From NCBI RefSeq assembly GCF_932274485.2, contig NC_065882.2, positions 8,291,390-8,355,389 on the forward strand: a stretch of DNA of 64,000 nt, in the 5' to 3' direction. Within the stretch, counting starts at the first letter, position 1, and each line of letters begins with the position of its first letter. Under the pieces are notes generated by a model. It worked only from the letters and a program-made list of their open reading frames with translations, made no database searches and was not told the DNA's origin. Shown piece after piece: positions 60,251 through 64,000 of this stretch. Position numbers and translations under genes: made by a program. The stretch comes from Patella vulgata. Lineage: Eukaryota; Mollusca; Gastropoda; Patellidae.

Positions 60251-62787
60251 TCTTTAACGCCAACTCGAAACAAACTAGGTCATTTCGGGACCAACATATG
60301 GTTCAATTGTATTTCAATAATTCGCTTACGCGTAGGGGTCTTTAGCCATGGGAGGTACCCGGAGGACCCGGCGAAAACCCACGAGGTTAGACTGGCGACC
60401 CTACTCCTTGTCACGTACAACCAGGGATTCGAAACCACACCAGTTGACTCAATGGCAGGACTTATGATAAAGCTAACCATCTGCCCCCCCCCCCAAGAGA
60501 AAATGAATTGATATATAAAAACACTGTGGGGTACTGAACCGCCCGCTCTTGTCGGTCCTGATTTAAGGCATTCGTCATTTTTAGACAATTTCCCAAATGT
60601 AGAAAGGATCATTGATATTTAGAACCTTACAGAAATGAAATGGGCAAGGGGGATTTAGATCATAAGGTCTGCAGGTCCGTAGCTTTCCATTGGACGCAAT
60701 ACGAAGCCAACGTCCTACGTGCCAATATCAGTATGGGCACCACTCGGCAAACCTCAACAGATTCCAGTACTCTGCATCTAATCTCGGCTGTATGACCAAG
60801 TCCGCCATTAGAACTACTTTCAAGTTCCCGGATTACAATGGCGTTGTCCATGACGACTAATGACGTCATTGATGACGACGTATTTGAAGAATGTTTTTTT
60901 ATACAAAATTTTCAAAGTTTGAGGCTGTTTTTCTTTCATGTTTATCCGATTTTCTTTAGACAAGGACAAATTTGCACTGAAAATTCTACACACTCTTCGA
61001 ACGACGCAATTTTGAGAACTTCTTTCTAAACGCGGGCAAGTTTCCCTTATAAGTAAACCGGTGCCGCATCGCAAATGTATAGGCGTAGGTGCATATCACT
61101 TACTGTCATACAGCCGAGGCTAGATGTAGGGTTACGGAATCTGCCGAGGTTTGCCGAGTGTATGGGCACCCCATAAAGCCGAGTGACGCTGGTTGAGCGC
61201 CTACGATTCACAATTGAGATGAGATTGATTCAAGCCCGCGCCAGGCGTGATGATCTTCAAAATTCAAACACGTCGCACTGTAACCATATACCGAACTTTT
61301 CGTTTTTCTTATAAATTATTATAGGTACGCTAAAGTCGTATTCCTTACTTTTTAAAGTGTTTATTTTCGACCATTGACATATTTCCTTTCCTCAGGTGCA
61401 AACCCTATTTTCTAAAATTTTCTCGCGGCTGAGCACCCTCGAAGCGGGCCCATGTTGCCGTAAGTCGTCAAGTGTAGGTACATCGGCGCCCCCAGAAGCC
61501 CTCGCGCCCCCCCCCCCCACCGCTACGGACCTGGGTCTGTCATTGAGTCAAGTGCTAGGCGTGGATCCCAAACTTATACGAGACAATCAGTATATGCATA
61601 ATGTCGCCTGCCAAATCTCCGTCACTGCTAAAGAAATGAAATGAAATGGGGTTTAACGTCCTACTGTTCTGGGCCCTGTTTCACGAAATTTTAACTAAAG
61701 ATAAAATCCAAATTTTAGTAGATACATCAATTTTGATTGGCTAAGGACTAAAATCAATTTAATATTATCCAATCAAATTACTAAAATTTGGATTTTATCT
61801 TAGTTAAAATTTCGTGAAACAGGCCCCTGCTCCTAAACTGGGCTAATGAAGACAGGCATTCGCCATACAGTGTGCTATGAGGGAAATTTAGCTCGGGCAG
61901 CGGCGCTATGGCCTACTCTTATATCGAATTCCAACTGCCAAGGGATCTTTTACGTTCACGCCAATATGTACACGTGACCTCGGTTTTTCGTCTCATCCGA
62001 ACGACTAGACAGCTGTCCTCGTCAGACCCTCCGTCCTGCATCATTGACAATGGGAAACCACGCCGGAAAATCTGGATGAACTTTCTCGGCCAATTCAGGG
62101 ATCGAACACCCGACCTTCAGACTAGCGAGCCAGCGTCTTACCCACTTATCCACGGTGGTCCCCAAATCTAACTCAATGCCATCCATAATATTCAAAATTA
62201 AAAATGAGAATTAGAATTGGCTGATTCACAAAAGACACAGACCCCCCCGCCCCCCCCCCCCCCCCAAAAAAAATGGATTAAGGAGGTTTACATGACTGCC
62301 GTTCAATTTGGACTGTTCGCGCATTTCCCCACGTGATTCCCGCAACCAAGCAAATTATTGAAATTAAATTGAAAAAGTGAACCATAATATAAATAAAATA
62401 AAAACAAGTACGAACAATCCAAACCATAAGACCGAATTCGAAGTCCTAAAAAACGTTATAGGCAAAATAGTGTATTCAAGCAAAATAGTGTAATCAGCAA
62501 ATGGACTGCTCCTCGTGTACAAAATACACGACAAACAGTGGTAACAGGTGTCCGGAAGAGTAAGCTTACCCTGCCCTCTCCACCCCCGCCCCAAATACAC
62601 ATTGGCTTTAATCTATTGTCTTAGTCTGCGATATCACTCTAGGTAAAGGCGGACGTTAAGCCCCCCCCCCCCTTCATATATTGTATATGTTCGCACCTTT
62701 AACAATATACGTTACTTCTCTAGGGTGACTGGTATGTCCGAAGACTATCTCTGCAGTGAATGGTTGGATTATCCAGGAATACCATTG
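32384..62787 (+). CDS. AOPEP: Aminopeptidase O (M1 zinc peptidase), 3' part beyond window
   Basis: Exons found: 32384-33468, 35960-36132, 39739-39856, 42043-42279, 46804-46990, 48768-48874, 49374-49467, 51046-51153 and 62724-62787. The first eight join in phase (703 codons). The start is the ATG at 32384 (GTTAAGATGGCC). The core matches aminopeptidase O as I recall it: FVLILDCCDLE, INNRSLFPSQ, TWQAIIRA, LDILIVPECFDSLGMAS (the GMAS segment replaces the GxMEN of other M1 enzymes), FLSQS, then HELCHSWFG...DWTEEWMTEG. Zinc ligands are His561, His565 and Glu584; the catalytic base is Glu562. Later exons give GMNPEKGFMQVHYLKGYFLLRYL and SEWLDYPGIPL. A short exon between 51153 and 62724 is not found: the last exon begins in phase 2, so its length should be 3n+2. 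The C-terminal helical domain is outside the window. Exon 1 contains an unusual tandem repeat. Function: removal of N-terminal residues from peptides. Confidence 0.94.
32750..33163 (+). repeat. AOPEP: In-frame 69-bp coding minisatellite in AOPEP exon 1
   Basis: Six units of 23 codons cover residues 123-260. Each unit looks like LGKQNPSDPGTDEQHPERST plus QDF, and units alternate between an EQHPERS form and an EHRNK(Q/P)S form. The length is exactly 6 x 69 = 414 nt with no stop or shift. It lies in a polar linker just before the conserved LDCCDLE strand, so it lengthens a surface loop rather than the core. As I recall the human protein, the same place holds a shorter acidic low-complexity insert. 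Confidence 0.92.
33694..33950 (+). mobile_element. SINE-A, 5'-truncated, with expanded (CT)n
   Basis: Begins at GAATCCCCGGTTGTACGTGA; the tail expands into CT and CCCATCTCT repeats up to 33943. In AOPEP intron 1. Confidence 0.85.
34200..34400. repeat. Decayed inverted GGCCGTTA-type sequence
   Basis: AAACGGCCCAAAAAATT, TTGGCCGTTAAGACC, TTTGGCCGTTGTGTC and GAGGCCGTTATGACC repeat in both orientations. No known family. Confidence 0.4.
34655..34990 (-). mobile_element. Internal fragment of family T1
   Basis: Reverse complement of 18960-19300 with high similarity (GCGGCTTAATGAGCCAGAAA; GTAAACAATGCACGCGCC). Ends are missing. Confidence 0.82.
35203..35485 (-). mobile_element. SINE-A copy
   Basis: Reverse, near full length, opening with (GA)n. 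An extra (GA)n run lies at 35094-35145. Confidence 0.85.
36162..36730. mobile_element. Family F TIR element split by a TTAA element
   Basis: Left end GTTTCACAAAGCATTCTCAG, right end CTGAGAATGTTTTGTGAACT (inverted). Nested insertion at 36193-36513. Starts 30 bp after AOPEP exon 2. Confidence 0.85.
36193..36513. mobile_element. Family T1 element nested in family F
   Basis: TTAA at 36189-36192 and 36514-36517. Ends AGTAGTTAAAAGTCTCCAAC and AGCAATTTAGCCCCT match 18707-19523 in reverse. The copy is internally deleted to 321 bp. Confidence 0.9.
36826..37556 (+). repeat. 21-bp minisatellite in AOPEP intron 2
   Basis: About 30 units near GTGATCTCCTCCCCAACCGAC with variants. Open frames on both strands here are by-products of a period divisible by three. 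Confidence 0.88.
37669..38014. mobile_element. TTAA-flanked MITE (family T2)
   Basis: 346 bp; ends AGGCTCAATACCACTCTTG / CAAGAGTGTTATTGTCTCT, with TTAA at 37665-37668 and 38015-38018. Inverse copy of 48996-49316. Confidence 0.9.
38357..38702 (-). mobile_element. SINE-B copy
   Basis: Reverse, near full length. In AOPEP intron 2. Confidence 0.88.
38745..38975 (-). mobile_element. SINE-C copy
   Basis: Second copy of the 16895 family: GTTTAACGTCCGCTACACCG, GAAGGTGATATCGCAGAC, then the shared central domain and a B box remnant (GAGATCGAAGC). Confidence 0.8.
39070..39445 (-). mobile_element. SINE-B copy, diverged
   Basis: Reverse copy with changes in the middle; its head ends about 39440. In AOPEP intron 2. 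Confidence 0.8.
39857..40412. other. AOPEP intron 3, left part
   Basis: (CT)n at 40023-40058. 40080-40230 resembles family T4 (TTAAAGGTACATTCGTTAAG; GAAAATTTCAGTCAAATTA). No gene. Confidence 0.5.
40413..40710 (+). mobile_element. SINE-A copy with about 11-bp target duplication
   Basis: Full-length copy flanked by TCAGCCATTTC on the left and TCGGCCATTTC on the right (one mismatch), with a long (CT)n tail. Confidence 0.88.
41240..41379. mobile_element. Palindromic MITE, CWG family
   Basis: Ends GGCCCTTATTCACGAAATTT / TTTTCGTGAATAAGGGCC; CTG at 41237-41239 and 41380-41382. The sister subfamily of 54-207. Confidence 0.9.
41405..41503 (+). mobile_element. Probable LINE 3' tail with (ATT)n
   Basis: GAAATTTGCGCATTATAAAT followed by (ATT)n resembles the 3' end of CR1/L2 elements. 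No coding sequence. Confidence 0.5.
41535..41918. mobile_element. Family T4 element
   Basis: 384 bp; TTAA at 41531-41534 and 41919-41922; ends ACATACATTATGCAAGACCT / CTTACATAATGTATCT. Confidence 0.8.
42296..42735. mobile_element. Partial SINE-A (reverse) joined to partial SINE-B
   Basis: 42296-42500 is a reverse SINE-A with an internal poly-G; 42510-42735 is a forward SINE-B lacking the head. They begin just after AOPEP exon 4. Confidence 0.75.
42916..43580 (+). repeat. 46-bp minisatellite in AOPEP intron 4
   Basis: About 14 units of AACATCTATTAACAAGGAGA then CGGGCGGGGGTAGCGTGACA and GCAGA. Units alternate between CATCTATT and CACCTATT, and between AGGGAG and AAGGAG, forming higher-order blocks. 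Confidence 0.9.
43733..43944. mobile_element. Harbinger-like MITE (TTA duplication)
   Basis: Ends AGCTAGGTTCCCACTGTCG / CGTGACAGTGGAAACCTAGCA; TTA at 43730-43732 and 43945-43947. Confidence 0.85.
44163..45219. mobile_element. 1.06-kb TIR element hosting a Helitron
   Basis: Ends TAGAGACTTTTGGCAAGC / GCTTGCCAAAAAAAAAAGTCT plus CTA, with ATAA at 44159-44162 and 45220-45223. Subterminal palindromes contain GTATCACGTATCCGTATC. Holds the insertion at 44642-44984. No transposase frame. Confidence 0.75.
44642..44984 (+). mobile_element. Helitron-like non-autonomous element
   Basis: Begins TCTATATATACTAATATTTG and ends GAGCGAAGCCGGGTATCCTG then CTAG. A short CCCG/CGGG hairpin precedes the end. About 136 bp of the 3' half is tandemly duplicated. 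Confidence 0.75.
45558..46548. mobile_element. Repeat family H, long copy
   Basis: Shares GAGAATCTCCTGCGAGTCTC, TGATATCAAAAAA, AATAAATAAATATAATTTAT and AAGCGATATCTACTGTAGAA with 52742-53192. A CWG MITE (45781-45935) is inserted in it. Confidence 0.7.
45781..45935. mobile_element. Palindromic MITE, CWG family
   Basis: GGACCTGTTTCACGAAATTT at the left; the right end has decayed to AAAACAAGGTC. CTG left, ATG right. Inserted in family H. Confidence 0.82.
46570..46760 (+). repeat. G-rich/C-rich low-complexity sequence before AOPEP exon 5
   Basis: GGGGAGGGGGGAGTG and poly-G to poly-C segments end about 45 bp before the exon 5 acceptor. AGTTACGGGCCTGGA recalls CTAACTACGGGCCTGCA at 38190-38206, so this may be a repeat shared with that site. 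Confidence 0.5.
46804..46990 (+). other. AOPEP: AOPEP exon 5, zinc-binding HExxH-x18-E exon
   Basis: This exon completes the GMA-S codon from exon 4 and encodes SPSLLFLSQS, the metal site HELCH at 561-565 and the third ligand in WMTEG (Glu584). It ends LEDIVHAKALK at a GTAAATAA donor. All active-site residues are present. Confidence 0.95.
47100..48597 (+). repeat. 1.5-kb array of an 18-bp repeat in AOPEP intron 5
   Basis: About 80 units of CAATACGTTAAAGATACC, with ACACG and TGGG variants. Because 18 is a multiple of 3, long stop-free frames arise on both strands (VKDTQY or VLGIFN repeats). There is no splice or start support, so they are not genes. Confidence 0.95.
48913..48991 (+). repeat. 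Decayed copy of the AOPEP exon 7 acceptor and 5' end
   Basis: CCTAACGTGTTTTTATTATTA, then an acceptor-like TTCATTATAG and ATCGAATCAAGTTAGTGTTT parallel 49340-49405 (CCTAACGTGTTTTATTGTTA, acceptor, ACCTAACCAAGGCAGCGTTT). It ends where the TTAA MITE begins and contains TAA in frame. Confidence 0.78.
48996..49316. mobile_element. TTAA-flanked MITE (family T2)
   Basis: 321 bp; ends AGGGACAATAACACTCTTGC / GCAAGAGTGACATTGAGCCT; TTAA at 48992-48995 and 49317-49320. Confidence 0.9.
49526..49800 (+). mobile_element. SINE-A copy (AOPEP intron 7)
   Basis: Full-length forward copy with a (CT)n tail, starting about 60 bp after exon 7. Confidence 0.88.
50041..50280. mobile_element. Long-TIR element (family M)
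   Basis: Left arm GTTACGCCACTCGGCAAACC pairs with right arm TTTGCCGAGTGGCGTCAC over about 60 bp. The longer relative is at about 60735-61170. Confidence 0.78.
50345..50965. mobile_element. Tail-to-tail pair of SINE-B copies
   Basis: 50345-50655 is forward (B box GGGGGTTCGAACCCGG); 50640-50965 is reverse and diverged. They meet at the ATGAAATGAAAT tail. Confidence 0.78.
51140..51633 (+). repeat. AOPEP: Minisatellite grown from the AOPEP exon 8 donor
   Basis: The exon end and donor (GAATTAGTTTTATCACAG then GTAATAAATATGTAAGG) is followed by about eight units TCAGGTAAATTAGTTTTATC with ATAGGTAATATGTATATGTA or AGAAATAAGG. It is interrupted at 51364-51460 by a G-rich segment. Confidence 0.9.
51635..51812 (-). 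mobile_element. SINE-A, partial
   Basis: Reverse copy from the central domain to the head; the tail is missing. Confidence 0.82.
51863..52384 (-). mobile_element. Two SINE-A copies in tandem
   Basis: 51863-52131 and 52142-52384, both reverse and each followed by a poly-C run. The second lacks about 35 bp before GCAGTGGGAGG. Confidence 0.88.
52742..53192. mobile_element. Repeat family H, with long inner palindrome
   Basis: CTCCTACTCGTCTTTTTTGA and its complement TCAAAAAAGACGAGTAGGAG form a hairpin at 52748-52868. The right part matches 45690-46548. Confidence 0.78.
53210..53400 (+). mobile_element. Helitron-like element, clean 191-bp copy
   Basis: Begins TCTATACTAATATTTGTGAC after an A and ends CCGGGTATCCTGCTAG before a T, as expected for insertion between A and T. 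The CCCGAGCGAAGCCGGG hairpin lies about 11 nt from the end. Confidence 0.82.
53778..54086. mobile_element. Family K TIR element
   Basis: Ends ACAGACCTATATTTCGTTTC / GAAACGAAATAGGATCTGT; interior ATGACGTCAGACATTGATTA. Confidence 0.85.
54490..54905. mobile_element. TTAA-flanked MITE with about 48-bp TIRs (family T3)
   Basis: Ends AGATACTTTCCCACGTACAA / TTGTACGCGGGAAAGTATCT; TTAA at 54486-54489 and 54906-54909. Arms stay paired through GTGATTTGATGATATATTTG. 416 bp, no ORF. Confidence 0.9.
55022..55226 (+). mobile_element. SINE-A with internal deletion
   Basis: Head and tail present; most of the central domain is deleted between GATTCCCCC and CACTGGTAAAG. Confidence 0.85.
55227..55899. other. 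No gene seen
   Basis: AT-rich AOPEP intron with a short local duplication (TAGCAATATTGCTATTTTAA and TTAGCAATATGTCTAATTTA, 55740-55830). Confidence 0.5.
55900..56085. mobile_element. Family T1 fragment
   Basis: GACTGCTTTCAACACGTGG, CAATCATTAGCTCAATGGCG, GTTTACATAAGA and TTTTAGTCATTCTACATACC match 18970-19115. Confidence 0.7.
56086..56880. other. No gene supported
   Basis: Short open frames only. 56540-56800 includes a decayed SINE-B-like piece (ACGACTAGACGGCTGTCCTT) and inverted CCGTCAGACCGAGG / CCGGTCTGACGAGGG segments that may be the arms of a small TIR element. Confidence 0.45.
56880..57290. repeat. Array of about 118-bp units with internal hairpins
   Basis: Three forward units contain GTGTTTTATATACACGAAAC, ACATACTTATGGAAAA and GGGCGACGTTTCGAAG; a final inverted part (GGAAACGTCGCCCAAATAAA) closes the array. 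Confidence 0.8.
57690..58250 (-). repeat. Tandem amplification of a SINE-A tail segment
   Basis: Five units of about 100-150 bp each run from GTAGCGTCCACTCGACACAA to GCGGTCTTTAGCAGTGGGA and are joined by (GA)n(G)n. They share the odd GCTTAGCGGTC variant, so they were copied locally and not inserted separately. Confidence 0.88.
58250..58634. mobile_element. Two partial SINE-A copies, tail to tail
   Basis: 58250-58425 is forward, starting at the B box; 58430-58634 is reverse, ending at the head. They meet at (CT)n. Confidence 0.85.
58728..58890 (+). repeat. Short tandem repeat, GAGTTTCATGG type
   Basis: Four to five diverged units of about 35 bp (CGCGTTCCAGAGTTTCATGG, then weaker CCCCGGCGTTTCACAGG). 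Related to no other repeat here. Confidence 0.65.
58940..59432. mobile_element. Family T1 element, 493 bp
   Basis: TTAA at 58936-58939 and 59433-59436; ends AGTAGCGAAGTCTCTAACTC / AGCGATTTAGCTCCT. It shares both flanks with 18707-19523 in reverse; its middle is shorter and partly different. Confidence 0.9.
59808..60172. mobile_element. SINE-B fragments
   Basis: 59808-59915 is a forward copy with a large internal deletion joining head to tail; 59945-60172 is reverse and partial. Confidence 0.72.
60188..60495 (-). mobile_element. SINE-A copy
   Basis: Reverse copy opening with a long (GA)n and ending in a shortened head (AAAGCTAACCATCTGCC). Confidence 0.85.
60735..61170. mobile_element. Long-TIR element (family M), 436 bp
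   Basis: Ends GGCACCACTCGGCAAACCTC / GAGGTTTGCCGAGTGTATGG pair with a short gap; a second paired region is ATCTCGGCTGTATGACC / GTCATACAGCCGAGGCT. Confidence 0.8.
61632..62163 (-). mobile_element. SINE-B split by a CWG MITE
   Basis: Reverse SINE-B at 61632-61671 and 61827-62163; the halves join as CTACTGTTCTGCTCC once one CTG is removed. Confidence 0.92.
61672..61826. mobile_element. Palindromic MITE, CWG family, inside a SINE-B
   Basis: TIRs GGCCCTGTTTCACGAAATTT / AAATTTCGTGAAACAGGCC; CTG at 61669-61671 and 61827-61829. The SINE-B consensus supplies the empty site. Confidence 0.93.
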
Positions 62788-62834
62788 GTAAGTGAAAATG
62801 GACGTTTTTGATTTTTGTCTTAATAATGAGTAAT

Positions 62835-63570
62835 TGCTCCACCAATCCTCAGACATTCAGTAATTCGTCGTCGTATGTTACTAATTAACCGTCCAATCAC
62901 GATTTGGGGCAATCTGACCCACTCCTCTTGGAATGGAAGTGACCCTTCTATGAACAATATGCAATGACCGTTCCGTCAGTCATGGTGATTCCTTTCCACA
63001 CCATAACAGACCCACGCCCGAATCTGTCATGCTGTCTGACGTTAACGTTAGCATGACGCTCATTTACACGCCTTTAAACACGAGCACGCCTATCTGTGAA
63101 ATCCAGAGTAAATCTGGACTCATCTGAGAACATTACACGCGCCCATCGACGATTGCCCCAATTTCTACGCTGCCTACACCATTGACGCCTGTTTGTCATG
63201 TGCTGGCGAGTTAATGGAGCCACAACACGCGGTCGTCGCGCATGGAAATGGGCTGCATGTAGCTGATTTCTAATCGTTTGGGGTGTTACTCGAATTCCAG
63301 TAACTTGGTACAAGTTTACAGAAAGCTGATTGGCCGTTTATCCTCGATTTCGCAGGACCTGTGTACGAATGTATCGATCCTGGGCTTGTGTAGTGGCTCT
63401 AGGACGACCTGAACGAGGTCTATCATCAACATTGTGTGTCTGTTGGTACCGGTTCCACAGTGCTGATCAAAGACTGAGTCACATTAAGCATGTTGGCTAC
63501 TGCTCGCTGTGTAGAACCAATAGCACGTTGACGTTACATCATGTTGAAGACGTCTCATTGCCAACTAAAC
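62835..63570 (-). mobile_element. Tc1/mariner transposase remnant
   Basis: The minus strand encodes, in order, a helix-turn-helix (RAIGSTQRAVANMLNVTQSL), a second DNA-binding region (YQVTGIRVTPQTIRNQLHAA), then NRRWARVMFSDESRFTLDF with the first catalytic Asp of the DDE triad. Further on, WCGKES and a stretch like the Tc1 C-terminus (GVGQIAPNRDWTV) are recognisable, but the QDNARPH segment with the second Asp is deleted and stops interrupt the frame. It lies in the AOPEP intron after the last exon found. An inactive Tc1-like copy. Confidence 0.88.
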
Positions 63571-63823
63571 GTAACACACTAAAGCAAAGATACGCTAAAC
63601 ATTAAATCTTATGAAAGAACCGATAAAGAAAGCAAACATGGATAGGATAAACCAGCACGCGGCAGTTTTCATCAACCCTTACTTGAAGTGTTAAATTTGA
63701 CAATGAACCCCTCCTACGTGTATGGCGCTATTGCGTTTCGCATGTGCAGCTCAGTGGTCTGTTGGAGCGATAAGTTTTTCATCTGTGAACATACTCCCTA
63801 ACAATCTGATTAAGATACAGATC

Positions 63824-64000
63824 TATATTTCGTTTCGTTTTTTATACTTTTGATGGCCTACACTACATAAAGATCTGACAAGTTATAGCGATAGGTCACG
63901 TCAGGGGTCAAAAGATCGACTTATGACCCTTTTGACGTCAGACATTTGATTAACCAATCAGCATTGATGTTACTAGTGGATTGCCCACAGTTCCGTGAAA
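63824..64000. mobile_element. Family K TIR element, cut by window end
   Basis: Begins ACAGATCTATATTTCGTTTC and continues through TTTGACGTCAGACATTTGAT; the right end is outside the window. Confidence 0.82.

Noticed and set aside
61396-61459. Candidate for the missing AOPEP exon (VQTLFSKIFSRLSTLEAG, CTCAG acceptor, GTAAGT donor)
   Set aside because: The length is 3n+1, so joining to 62724 would break the frame, and the residues do not resemble the family.

Overview
This window is animal nuclear DNA, most likely from a mollusc and plausibly a marine gastropod. The evidence is multi-exon genes with GT-AG introns, products of animal families (GET3/ASNA1 and an M1 aminopeptidase O), a very high load of tRNA-derived SINEs ending in (CT)n or ATTTC repeats, many short TIR elements, a CR1/L2-like LINE and a Tc1-like transposon. 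The species is an inference. I saw no rRNA, CRISPR, bacterial operon, LTR retrovirus or Polinton.

Layout. (1) 257-2710, minus strand: a two-exon gene for an unrecognised Ser-rich 564-residue protein. (2) 5902-7815, minus strand: a three-exon gene for a 103-residue secreted cysteine-rich peptide with a TATA box. (3) 8040-11650, minus strand: a damaged non-LTR retrotransposon whose ORF1 carries a 2A-like motif. (4) 11.8-20.0 kb: gene-poor DNA with SINEs, a GAATTCCGG tandem array and two TIR elements nested in that array. (5) 20076-28793, plus strand: the eight-exon gene for GET3/ASNA1 ATPase, rebuilt completely (335 aa). (6) 32384 to beyond 62787, plus strand: the aminopeptidase O (AOPEP) gene. 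Nine coding exons are found, including the zinc-site exon; one short exon is missing from my model and the 3' end lies outside the window. (7) 62835-63570, minus strand: a Tc1/mariner remnant, followed by the start of another short TIR element.

The host genes have no obvious shared pathway. GET3 delivers tail-anchored proteins to the ER, AOPEP is a zinc aminopeptidase, and the cysteine-rich peptide is probably exported. What unites the window is how repeats shaped it. At least three and probably four short-TIR families are flanked by TTAA. One palindromic family is flanked by CWG, and hAT-like, Harbinger-like and Helitron-like elements are also present. Three SINE families share one 3' tail. 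Several intronic tandem repeats grew out of splice junctions of GET3 and AOPEP, and a 69-bp repeat expanded inside AOPEP coding exon 1. Exact target duplications and nested insertions give a relative order for many insertions.
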